From Diogma glabrata (Eukaryota; Arthropoda; Insecta; Diptera; Cylindrotomidae), in contig OY856186.1 of NCBI GenBank assembly GCA_963693315.1, positions 285,158,492-285,222,491 of the forward strand: a DNA stretch of 64,000 nt, written 5' to 3'. Made by a program: the position numbers and the translations under genes. The notes beneath the pieces are model-generated. The model ran no database searches. It saw nothing but the letters and a program-made list of their open reading frames with translations, and was not told the DNA's origin. Of this stretch, positions 21,501-32,593 are shown in pieces (within the stretch, counting starts at the first letter, position 1; every line of letters begins with the position of its first letter).

Positions 21501-23916
21501 ACGAAAATACGAAAATTTATTATTTTGCCCAAAGTTCTCAAAATTTTATCCAGGTAACTACACATACAAAAATTCTGGAAAAATCACATAATGTTCATTG
21601 AACCTTTTCCAATTACGACCATTAATCATAATTTCCGGGCAAGGAACCGTTTTCAGCTTACAAGCGTCTATCTCATTTCCCATTAAGATAGTAATATCGT
21701 GAAAGAACAAATTACGGGCTGAGAGTAGCATATACTGAAACAAAATTAAATTTTGTAAAACTGAACGTCGGCTGTTTTAATTGATTTTGTGTGTAATATT
21801 TACAAAGTTTCGACATAATTGGTTTATTAAAACATAAAAAAATGTATCAAAAATTAAATTAGTACGAAAAATACGAAAACTTATTATTTTGCCCAAAGTT
21901 CTCAAAATTTTATCCAGGTAACTACACATACAAAAATTCTGGAAAAATCACATAATGTTCATTGAACCTTTTCCAATTAAGATCATTAATCATAGTTTCC
22001 GGGCAAGGAACCGTTTTCAGCTTACAAGCGTCTATCTCATTTTCCATTAAGATAGTAATATCGTGAAAGAACAAATTACGGGCTGAGAGTAGCATATACT
22101 GAAACAAAATTAAATTTTGTAAAATTGAACGTTGGCTGTTGTAATTGATTATGTGTGTAATATTTACAAAATTTCGACGTAATTGGTTTATTAAAACATA
22201 AAAAAAATGTATCAAAAATTAAATTAGTACGAAAAATACGAAAACTTATTATTTTGCCCAAAGTTCTCAAAATTTTATCCAGGTAACTACACATACAAAA
22301 ATTCTGGAAAAATCACATAATGTTTATTGAACCTTTTCCAATTAAGATCATTAATCATAATTTCCGGGCAAGGAACCGTTTTCAGCCTTCAAGCGTCTAT
22401 CTCATTTTCCATTAAGATAGTAATATCGTGAAAGAAAAAATTACGGGCTGAGAGTAGCATATACTGAAACAAAATTAAATTTTGTAAAACTGAACGTTGG
22501 CTGTTTTAATTGATTTTGTGTGTAATATTTACAAAGTTTCGACATAATTGGTTTATTAAAACATAAAAAAATTTATCAAAAATTAAATTAGTACGAAAAA
22601 TACGAAAACTTATTATTTTGCCCAAAGTTCTCAAAATTTTATCCAGGTAACTACACATACAAAAATTCTGGAAAAATCACATAATGTTCATTGAACCTTT
22701 TTCAATTAAGATCATTAATCATAATTTCCGGGCAAGGAACCGTTTTCAGCTTACAAGCGTCTATCTCATTTTCCATTAAGATAGTAATATCGTGAAAGAA
22801 CAAATTACGGGCTGAGAGTAGCATATACTGAAACAAAATTAAATTTTGTAAAACTGAACGTTGGCTGTTGTAATTGATTATGTGTGTAATATTTACAAAA
22901 TTTCGACATAATTGGTTTATTAAACCATAAAAAAATGTATCAAAAATTAAATTAGTACGAAAAATACGAAAACTTATTATTTTGCCCAAAGTTCTCAAAA
23001 TTTTATCCAGGTAACTACACATACAAAAATTCTGGAAAAATCACATAATGTTCATTGAACCTTTTCCAATTAAGATCATTAATCATAATTTTCGGGCAAG
23101 GAACCGTTTTCAGCTTACAAGCGTCTATCTCATTTTCCATTAAGATAGTAATATCGTGAAAGAACAAATTACGGGCTGAGAGTAGCATATACTGAAACAA
23201 AATTAAATTTTGTAAAACTGAACGTTGGCTGTTTTAATTGATTTTGTGTGTAATATTTACAAAGTTTCGACATAATTGGTTTATTAAAACATAAAAAAAT
23301 GTATCAAAAATTAAATTAGTACGAAAAATACGAAAACTTATTATTTTGCCCAAAGTTCTCAAATTTTTATCCAGGTAACTACACATACAAAAATTCTGGA
23401 AAAATCACATAATGTTCATTGAACCTTTTTCAATTAAGATCATTAATCATAGTTTCCGGGCAAGGAACCGTTTTCAGCTTACAAGCGTCTATCTCATTTT
23501 CCATTAAGATAGTAATATCGTGAAAGAACAAATTACGGGCTGAGAGTAGCATATACTGAAACAAAATTAAATTTTGTAAAACTGAACGTTGGCTGTTGTA
23601 ATTGATTATGTATGTAATATTTACAAAATTTCGACGTAATTGGTTTATTAAAACATAAAAATATGTATCAAAAATTAAATTAGTACGAAAAATACGAAAA
23701 CTTATTATTTTGCCCCAAAGTTCTCAAAATTTTATCCAGGTACACATACAAAAATTCTAGAAAAATCACATAATGTTCATTGAACCTTTTCCAATTAAGA
23801 TCATTAATCATAATTTTCGGGCAAGGAACCGTTTTCAGCTTACAAGCGTCTATCTCATTTTCCATTAAGATAGTAATATCGTGAAAGAACAAATTACGGG
23901 CTGAGAGTAGCATATA
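15505..23916 (-). repeat. Right array part 1, about 23 inverted 364-bp units
   Basis: Reverse-complement units of the left array, again at a 364-bp period (phase points 16069, 17189, 17553, 17917, 18281 and so on). The inner boundary falls at a different unit phase from the left array, roughly 110 bp offset, so the two arrays are not a simple mirror copy. Two adjacent units near 16385 and 16765 share a short insertion (GAAAGAAAAATTC). The array is cut at 23916 by a TA-inserting element and resumes at 27540. Confidence 0.95.
17917..23014 (-). repeat. Higher-order duplication: two copies of a 7-unit block (2,549 bp)
   Basis: Distinctive unit variants recur exactly 2,549 bp apart: 17553/20102, 17917/20466, 18281/20830, 18435/20984, 18646/21195, 19009/21558 and 19373/21922. 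A GAAAGAAAAAATT variant occurs three times at the same spacing (about 17334, 19883 and 22432). This equals seven 364-bp units plus one base and indicates a recent block duplication inside the right array only. Confidence 0.9.
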
Positions 23917-24778
23917 CACTCAGAGAATTCTGTTATTAAAAACTATCAAAATAGCCATTAGATTAATAATTTGGTGATTATTATACAGCTAATCACAACT
24001 TGTGATTATTTTCACTAATTTCGTAATAACAGGCATTATTAAACTAATATTATTTGTTCGTAATATTTACTAACAAAAAAAAATTAAATTTTAAATATAA
24101 AAACGATAGCTTTTATATTTATAAAAATTCTTATTGGAATAATAACATAATGGATTACATTTATATTAGGTATCCCTTGGATAAATGACATATATTATTA
24201 TAATAATAAAGTTGTTTTTAAAATAATATTAGGTTATCAGATTAATAATACAATCTAATTAGATTAATAATAGGTTCTTATTAAATCAATAATAAGATGT
24301 TATTAAATTAATAATGAAACTTATTAAATTAATAATGGAACTTATATTTTACACTTTTTAAATAAAAGAGAGCATAAATTTTTCATTAACGATTTTATTT
24401 ATTTCCAATATTTTCATTTAATCTTAAAGTATTTATATTTCACAGTTTTAATTCTAAAATAATTCACAATTTTGCTTCAAAGTATTTTTAAATTTATATG
24501 TGACAAAAATTAAAAGAACAAAAGGAGTCTATGTGCGTATATAAAATAAAAAATATAGTAATATTTATTATATTTTACTATATTTTTTATTAATTAAAAA
24601 ATAAATTTACATAGCTAAACTAATAATATATATTATTGATTTGAATTTAACAAATCAATCAACAAATTGACCGAATAATATGCTCTTTCTTTATCGCCTT
24701 TCAATGTATAAAAATACTTTTGGATAAAATTCCAAAATTGGTTGCTGATTGCGGATATTTTAAGTTGAATAAATAATA

Positions 24779-25145
24779 GTATATTTTCCTACAAGAGATG
24801 AAAACATTGTTTTTTCGTAAGTAAACATATGTTCACGAGACGCGCTAGCGTTTTTATCTTTTATTTATATAAATTATATAATTATATTTTAATTATATCT
24901 TTTATTTATATTCTTATATTTATATATCTTTTATTTATCTTTTATTTATTATCTTTTAATTATAACGTTTTTATATAATCGATATTTACTATAACTTATA
25001 AAGTTATAAATCGACAACAAAACATTCAAAATTCATATTCTATTTTTTCATGGTTACGTTGTTTAAAATACTTTATAAAATTATATGAAAAACCATAGCA
25101 ACTATAATTTGTTATTCTTTTTCACTAGTGAATTGACTTTTTGCA
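24779..25145 (+). repeat. Partial copy of the GTATATTTTCC inverted-repeat element
   Basis: Starts TAGTATATTTTCCTACAAGA and follows the terminal inverted repeat of the 49.0-50.3 kb element, with AT-rich sequence replacing part of it around 24853-24975. It ends near GCATAGAAAA, where it passes into a different repeat. Confidence 0.7.
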
Positions 25146-25185
25146 TAGAAAAAATATTTTGAAGCACACATCAATTACTTTATCC

Positions 25186-25915
25186 ACGACTAAAGAATAT
25201 ATGCTTTCCATGCGTATGTCTTCCATTGTAATTGTATTCATTCCACAACTAGTGAATTTGATTAAAATTCTTTAACAGCTCTATAGTTTATTAAATATTC
25301 TCCTAACAATTTAAACAACAAACTTGTTTTGTTTTTCGCTATCTTTGATGTATTTATTTCAATATCGCGATACAAATGTTTGCATGAAAACTGGAAATTA
25401 AACGAAATATTTTACAGTCGTGGATAAAATAGCATCGTGTATTCGCTTAGGATGATGGCAATTCTTCACTCGGATGATTCCCTCCACTCGCTACGCTCAT
25501 TTCGGGGAAACTTCATCCTCGTGAAGAATTGCCTTCGTTCTAAGCTCATACAAGAATTTAATATTATCCACGACTACTAAAGAATATATGCCTATATGCC
25601 ATTGTAATTGTATCCATTTCACAACTAGTGAATTTGAATACAATTCTTTTAACATATTAAACAACAAACTTGTTTTGTTTTTCGCTATCTTTGATGTTTT
25701 TATTTCAATATGGCGATACAAATTTTTGCATGAAAACTGGAAATTAAACGAAATATTTTACAGTCGTGGATAAAATAGCATCTTGTATTCGCTTGGGATG
25801 ATGGCAATTCTTCACTCGGAGGATTCCCTCCACTCGCTACGCTCGTTTTGGGAAACTTCATCCTCGTGAAGAATTGCCTTCATTCTAAGCTCATACAAGA
25901 ATCTACTATTCCATG
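25186..25915 (+). repeat. Two tandem copies of a hairpin-ended repeat
   Basis: About 350-bp copies, 25186-25566 and 25567-25915, each bounded by TATCCACGACTA and GTCGTGGATAAAATAG-like inverted ends. Each ends with a hairpin block whose arms are GGCAATTCTTCAC and GTGAAGAATTGCC around a GC-richer loop. Relatives of this block occur in the arms at 51.2 and 63.2 kb. Confidence 0.75.
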
Positions 25916-26440
25916 TTGTATAAACTTCATACCGTACATTATCAAAGCATACTAGTTGGCTTTATTATAGACCCACTAATTAACAAAAGAGGCTGAATTG
26001 GTAATTTTTAATCGAAATACTTTTGTAACATCTCTTCATCATTTTGAACAGTTTCGTCTATAATGGCAAAACTGTTTTAAGAATATCGAACAGTGTATTT
26101 CTTATAAATTTTATGCTATAAAGTTTTGTATGTTTGACGGAGTATCCTGTGCAGTAAATACATAGTTGATAGCAGAATATCATCTAAATAATATAAAACA
26201 GAAAAATATTATATTATTACAGAATCTAACATTGAATAGGTTTAATTGTTTTCACTCAAAAAAATTACAAATGACATGTCCAAAAACAACGATTTAGCTT
26301 ATAGCCGGGTATTCAAATACATCAGAAACAGAAACAGAATTTCAATCAAATCTGTTGCTGTAAAATTTGAATGGAATTCTGCTTCTGTTGTATGTGATTT
26401 TCAAGTTTTTGGAGCCAAAAAAAAAATTTAAAAAACTTAC

Positions 26441-26820
26441 TTTCTGTCATATTCTCTGTATTGCGAAGTTCTTCAACCATCTCTCTTAACTTTTCATCTT
26501 TAATTTGTTCTTCAAAAATGGGCTGAGTTTTCTGAATAAATGGTTGGTAATTTACAACCAAAATTGCAGGCTTTCGGAAACATTGCTTTAAAATAAATGT
26601 CTATCTGAAAATTTTAAAAGGAATATTATTATAATTAATTATAATTATTATATATATTATTATAATTATAATTAAAATGTTATTGAAATATACTAACATT
26701 GAATTATTAATTACCAGTTTATAACCAAGCGGTAATTTAAATTGCTTCCATTTGGTTAAAATTTCCGAAGTTGATTTTAATTTTGAAATGTCGCTGAGTC
26801 TCAGTTGTTTAGTCCTGTCC
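26441..26820 (-). pseudogene. Two-exon coding remnant of unknown family inside the 3.6-kb element
   Basis: On the minus strand an open segment ending ..TKWKQFKLPLGYKL stops at a donor-like GTAATT (exon edge 26715). An acceptor TTTTCAG follows, with the next exon edge at 26604 and an apparent 110-bp intron. Exon 2 reads on to a strong donor GTAAGT (edge 26441), with the charged segment EEQIKDEKLREMVEELRN suggesting a coiled coil. One frameshift within exon 2, near 26575, separates its start from that segment. I do not recognise the family. It could be the element's own gene or captured host exons. Confidence 0.35.
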
Positions 26821-27539
26821 CATGCAGACTCAATTTTAGCCTAACTACTCTGTTCATCGAATTAAATTTCTACATGTTCTGTCTGATGAATCTGCTTCAG
26901 GAACTGAAAAACCAATTATTTTCACCACACCATAGACAGTACAAAAATTTACAAAGTTTCACATACCAAACGTTATCGTTTAATAAAATAATCTTACTTT
27001 TTCAATTTTCTTAACACTTTTAACTTTTCACAAAACTTTTAAACATTTTTTAAAGTTGTTTATTCAGCGTCTGGATATAAACTGTGATTCTTACCAATAT
27101 TTTATTAATCGTTATTAAAAATAATAACCTAAAGTAAGATTAATGTATACTATCATTAATTTAATAACCTACGTTTTGAAACTAAAAACGTCGATGATTA
27201 ATCTAATAAAATGGTTATTAAAATTAACTACAAAAATAATAATTTATGTTTTTATTTTAATAGCTCTACGTTAATCACATAATTTTTTATTTGATTGTCT
27301 GAATTCATCATTTTAATAAGAATTGGTTATTAGTTTAATCAACCGTTGTGATTTTTTAAATAATATTGACCGTATTTTTATTTTGATAAACATTTTTATT
27401 AAGATAATAACAAAAAGTATTATTCGAACGAATGTGGCAATTACTTTAATAAAAATCGTTATTAGATTGATAAAATAACTTATTACACATTTTTAAAATG
27501 GGCGGTTATTAAATTTACTAACAAAATTCTCTGAGTGTA

Positions 27540-28330
27540 CTGAAACAAAATTAAATTTTGTAAAACTGAACGTTGGCTGTTGTAATTGATTATGTGTGTA
27601 ATATTTACAAAATTTCGACGTAATTGGTTTATTAAAACATAAAAAAATGTATCAAAAATTAAATTAGTACGAAAAATACGAAAACTTATTATTTTGCCCA
27701 AAGTTCTCAAAATTTTATCCAGGTACACATACAAAAATTCTGGAAAAATCACATAATGTTCATTGAACCTTTTCCAATTACGATCATTAATCATAATTTT
27801 CGGGCAAGGAACCGTTTTCAGCTTACAAGCGTCTATCTCATTTTCCATTAAGATAGTAATATCGTGAAAGAACAAATTACGGGCTGAGAGTAGCATATAC
27901 TGAAACAAAATTAAATTTTGTAAAACTGAACGTTGGCTGTTTTAATTGATTTTGTGTGTAATATTTACAAAGTTTCGACATAATTGGTTTATTAAAACAT
28001 AAAAAAATGTATCAAAAATTAAATTAGTACGAAAAATACGAAAACTTATTATTTTGCCCAAAGTTCTCAAAATTTTATCCAGGTAACTACACATACAAAA
28101 ATTCTGGAAAAATCACATAATGTTCATTGAACCTTTTCCAATTAAGATCATTAATCATAATATCCGGGCAAGGAACCGTTTTCAGCTTACAAGCGTCTAT
28201 CTCATTTCCGATTAAGATAGTAATATCGTGAAAGAACAAATTACGGGCTGAGAGTAACATATACTGAAACAAAATTAAATTTTGTAAAAATGAATCACAT
28301 AATGTTCATTGAACCTTTTCCAATTACGAT
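27540..28330 (-). repeat. Right array part 2, about two units and a decayed end
   Basis: The array resumes in phase after the TA-element. Two near-full units follow. A third has a deletion joining GTAAAAATGAA directly to TCACATAATG and fades out near 28330; scattered unit-like words (ATTACGGGCT at about 28432) may be further remnants. Confidence 0.85.
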
Positions 28331-28977
28331 CATAAATCTTAGTTTAATAAAAAAATCGAAAATAAAATGTCATGATAGTATAAAATTTTGTAGTATTGCC
28401 ATATTCAACTTTTCTTATTTTACGGGATAGAATTACGGGCTAACTTCACAAAGGTCGCGGATCCATGATGCCAGTTGCCGAATACAATTTTTCTAGGTAC
28501 TTGGAGACCACCGGCACCACTCAATAAATATGCTTAGAGTTCTGCTCTGAGGCACTGATGTAGCCGCTATGTATAAAGATTGCAATGTGGTAAAAGGGTT
28601 ACAGAGGGAGAATGATTGATCAGTTGGATCGTTTTGGCTTCGGTTTATTTTCTTCCCCTTTTCCTTTCTTTTCTTTATTTTCAACAAAATGCACTGTTAA
28701 AAAGGAATAGACTTAATTTGAATAATGTTATAGACTAAACTAAAATTAATGTATATGGATGATATGACTGGGTACAGGTGAAACCAGGTGACGTATTGAA
28801 GCTGAAAGCAGAAGAAAAACATGAATAAAATGCAATCTAATCCGAAGAGTTTTCAGATATAGTGATTAAAAAGGCTAGTAACCTAGACATTTCTAAATGC
28901 GTGGATAGGAGCAAGGGAAAAGGAAAGAAGGAAAGGAGAGGGGGGAGGACACGTATGAGATTAACGAACATCTGGTA
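28331..28977. other. No gene seen; purine tract
   Basis: No convincing coding frame. A roughly 35-bp purine-rich run lies at about 28912-28947 on the + strand, just downstream of the membrane-protein exon on the other strand. Confidence 0.4.
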
Positions 28978-29379
28978 CTAAGCTGTGCTAGCCGCAACCT
29001 CTCTCGTCCTCCTATTAACGATAATGTATGTAACAATTTTGACAAACGCCACCATACCAGTAGTGATCAAAGTAGAAGAGATAATACCAATACCCAACTT
29101 ATTGATAAAATTAGGGTTATAAATAGCCGCTTTGACAGTTTCAACCCAACCATTTTCCGCGGTGAAGGTGTTCAGACCCAGTCTTACCAAGTTACCAGTA
29201 TATTCATATTCCACCTTAAATGAAAAACTAGCATTCAGGGTGGGTACATCCACCTGACAGTACTCAGGGACGCCATCCAAATACATTATGTACCGATTAA
29301 TATTGCATTGGAAGGTGGTTTGCGTCAATAAAATAAATCCACCCTTATTAACATTCGAAGACAACTCCTTCAAAGCTTC
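28978..29379 (-). CDS. Membrane-protein C-terminal exon, family unknown
   Basis: About 133 codons open on the minus strand with no ATG at the 5' side. The frame is preceded by a pyrimidine/GT-rich tract and TTTGAAG, so it may be an internal or last exon with its acceptor near 29379. The product has an extracellular-looking part with two Cys and an N-glycosylation-type NAS, then a hydrophobic stretch LGIGIISSTLITTGMVAF-VKIVTYIIV consistent with one transmembrane helix, then a short basic tail ending at TAG. A single-pass C-terminal anchor would suit a cell-surface protein or an envelope-type glycoprotein remnant. I cannot assign either. No upstream exon was recognised. Confidence 0.35.
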   Translation of the reverse strand, partial: EALKELSSNVNKGGFILLTQTTFQCNINRYIMYLDGVPEYCQVDVPTLNASFSFKVEYEYTGNLVRLGLNTFTAENGWVETVKAAIYNPNFINKLGIGIISSTLITTGMVAFVKIVTYIIVNRRTREVAASTA

Positions 29380-31330
29380 AAACCAAAACCAAACAACCAA
29401 ACAAAATAAATTCCTATTATATTTCTAAATTAACGAAATCAAAATATATTAAAATCATTCCATTTAAACATCCATTCAATTACATTAAAACGATTCTATA
29501 ATATAAAGATAAATTGTTATTTCAAAACAAACACAGCTAATATTTGTAAGAATTTTATCAGGGTAATACGAAGCCTGAGATTAATAAAACAATTCACAAC
29601 GTAAACAAAACTGCAATTCAGTGTTACAACTTGAACTTGACCAATTGTTATAACTAGGTTATTGGTTTCTTTTACTTCCATTCGTCATAATGAAATTACT
29701 TGCAGTCTCGTGCACTCTTAAATCTATATATGATTGACATTGGCTTGGAATGGTTTGTTTGAATAGCGGTGTGTTGATCTTGCGTTGATATCGCAGTATG
29801 TGTTGAGAGCTTGGCTGGACTCTTGTTGTTAATTTTAGCTGCTTTCAGCTTATCTCATATCGTTTGGTATGTAGCTTTACAGGAATCATCCGCAAATGCC
29901 AATAAGGGTTTTTGGTTTTGGGACGAAGCTTGAAATAACTAAAATATAAACAAAACTTGTTGGAGGTAGTGTAGATGAAAGTGAATTTGAGCAAGTTTGT
30001 TCTTCAATGGAACGCGTCTAACCTTGAGAATGAAACAAGGCTTCATGAGTGAATAGATGCATATCCAATTCAAATGTTTTGATTTTATTAAAATTTAAAT
30101 AATATAATTAACAAATTCTATGTTGACTATATCCACAGATATATAATTCAATTTTGGAAAATGAGATATCACTAAAATTGATTTCCTTCTTATAATTATA
30201 GTAAAAAAAATAAATGAAATTGAAAAATCTAATGTTTCTTTTTTTTTATGTGATATTTCAAGCATGAAACTTATTTTGTTGAAATATTTCAGAAATGAAA
30301 CATTTCAAATGAAATATTTCATTGAAATGTTTCAGTTGTTTAATCACTACTCATATCTCATACTATAACAATGTTTAATTTTAAAAATGAGAGAAAAAAA
30401 AATTTGATTTGATTATAAACATTAAAATTTAAAGATATTTTAGCTTGGATTAAATTGATATTGAATTTAAATTGAATTCATATTGATATTTGATTGATAT
30501 TGAATTTCCATTCCTTTTGATTTAAATTTACAAACTTAGTGTGTGGGTAAGTACTATATAGGGGCTTCCCTTTGTTTTGTTTCTGTTTTTAATTTTAAAA
30601 TTAACAAAAAAAAAAATCAACTTTTAGGATTTATATAAAAAAAATTCATACAATCAAAAGAAACAAATTAGAGCAAACTACTAAACCTAGTTTTGTTATA
30701 AAATTAATTTCTTAAAAACAACCAATCTTATGAATAATTGACGACAAGTTGCTTTCCCAAAATATGAACCATTTATTGATTTATCAATTATTCCTTTATT
30801 AATTATAATAAAACGCAAGAAAATTTTGTAAAGCACTTATCTAAAAGAAATCCAAAATTATTATTAAATACATAAATTTATGATAACCAAAACAAAAATA
30901 TATCCATTAAACTACAAAATTAACCAGAAATTAAAATTTACTTTCAAAATAAATGAAACCTTAAACCTATATTGTGAGCGAACATGGTTTACGGAAAAGC
31001 CAGGCAAGCAAGAACATCTAAAGGCATCTCTGGACCAAACAGAAGATTGGTAAACGATAAAAATTACGCAACAAAACATATAAAAGAGAGTTCCAAATCT
31101 GTACCTAAAATTTTCGACATCTAAAATCTACAATGCTACTTTGAGAAATGTAACTAAAATAAAGTAGGTCTAGTTCATTTAGAACTCGGGGTGGTTGACT
31201 GGTCCAGAAATAAGAACAAAACAATTTTAAGAGAGAACGATACCGAAAACTAAAAACAATTAAAATATGATTACAACTTTTCAGCGCTGTCACTCCAGTG
31301 TCGAATATAAGGTTTGACCAAGGAATTTAG
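29380..31330. other. AT-rich DNA without recognised genes
   Basis: No coding frame or known repeat is seen. It contains a near-perfect palindrome of TGAAAYRTTTCA motifs at 30296-30334. Confidence 0.4.
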
Positions 31331-32300
31331 GATAGGGAAGGAGTATTAGGAGTTCAGGAATAATGGTTTCTCTCGATGACGGGCAACAGCTTTTAGCTGT
31401 GGTCTACGTGTACTGCGGAAGCAGCCGTACTGCTGGACCACACCGATGAGAACCCACTTATGAACCCAAGATGCTCTGTTCAACGGCAACCGACATTGAA
31501 ATATGCCACAACAGAGCCTCTTGCGCACAGTAACTCTTCGAGATGTTTCACTGACCTAGCAGACACAAAACTACAGCTGTTATAATAAAAAAAACTAAAC
31601 ACAAAACACAAACCGGACGTGTCCGCGATAAAACTACGTTTTACAGCCTAGCAAACTCGTTCAACGGCCAATAAATAACCTTAACCTAAAACCAAAAAAA
31701 CCAACCAAAAAAACAAAACTTTACGCTGGCTATGTCCGCGATGAAGCATCTCGAAGCTATTCAACAACTGGAGAACCACGCTGTCCTCAGAAAAAAAAAC
31801 CCGAAACAAAAACATAGTGCTCCCAGTTCGACGACTCCAACAAAATCAGTGATCAGCTGATCGCCTGACATCATCAAGAACTTAGAACACTCAAGATAAA
31901 TTAGAACACAATCCACCATACACGTTGATCATCCCACTTGAAAGTGTATTATTAGATGACATTCAGGTATGATGGAGAACCCCGTCAACAGACCTACGGG
32001 TTAGACACATGATCCTCCCGTTCGTTCGGATCATGAATAATTGAGCTTTATTTGGGCGCCACTGAAACGATTAAATAGTGCAAGATATTACCTCCAGATG
32101 GAAGCAAAGATTGCACTAACTAACGTTAAAGATTTTGTCTGCTTAGTTAGTACCCGGACCCGCTTTTTCGACTTCGCTCAGACGTATATTAGGTCGTGGG
32201 TTGTCCAGTAACTAAGCAGTCCTAGTAGTAAGCGGTATAAATGTTAACCCCAATGGAAGAAGAACTACGTTCCGACCCTACCATACCTTTCCGTTGAAGC
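31331..32300. other. GC-richer block, possible remnant of a retroelement end
   Basis: Base composition is clearly less AT-rich than the flanks. A GTCCGCGAT word occurs twice (about 31620 and 31733). On the minus strand ..TTTCA-G-TGGCGCCCAAATAAAGC (about 32050-32075) resembles an LTR end followed by a Lys-tRNA-type primer-binding site, but only TGGCGCCC matches and no partner LTR was found. Confidence 0.25.
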
Positions 32301-32593
32301 ATGTTCCCTCTAGGTTGTTTAAGCTTCCTGGTTCTTACATAGACAGAACCATCTCCGCTCTAGCGTGGCCTCAGACCACACTACTAGCGGCATCCTTACT
32401 ACTATCCACTTATATATTTTTTTTCCTTTTTCTTTTTATTGGATCATTTAAAACATTAAACCTTAAAACTAAACTCACCCGTTTTTCCCCTTTTCCTTCT
32501 GGTTGCACCTCCACGGTTTTCTCAATAAAAAACCAATAAAACCCCACAATTGTATTTCTACCGTATGAACATATATTTGCAATCTTTAACTTA

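Larger units (their letters stand above)
23917..27537. mobile_element. 3.6-kb DNA transposon with TA target duplication, inserted in the right array
   Basis: The element begins CACTCAGAGAATTCTGTTA and ends with the inverse of CACTCAGAGAATTTTGTTA. The interrupted array unit (GCATATACTGAAAC) reads through if the element and one TA are removed, so TA at 23915-23916 and 27538-27539 is the target duplication. Subterminal DNA on both sides is rich in TTATTA motifs. TA duplication fits Tc1/mariner or ISL2EU-type elements, but no transposase was recognised. The interior contains copies of other repeats and a two-exon coding remnant. Confidence 0.85.
4863..28330. mobile_element. Giant fold-back MULE-type transposon with inverted tandem-repeat arrays
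   Basis: The same 364-bp unit is arrayed head to tail on the + strand left of the transposase gene (4863-10347) and in opposite orientation to its right (15505-23916 and 27540-about 28330). The polarity switch coincides with the transposase gene, which is the architecture of fold-back elements such as FB, whose termini consist of tandem repeats and whose NOF-type gene is Mutator-related. The outer ends are not exact: the left array starts in mid-unit and the right end is a decayed, deleted unit, so a target-site duplication could not be identified. The alternative is a satellite locus invaded by a transposon at an inversion point. Confidence 0.65.

Noticed and set aside
4863..23916. Tandem arrays as CRISPR
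   Set aside because: The unit is 364 bp with no short conserved repeat and variable spacer pattern, and the context is eukaryotic.
28912..28947. Purine tract as an LTR polypurine tract
   Set aside because: No LTR start follows it, and the coding-like exon nearby is on the opposite strand.
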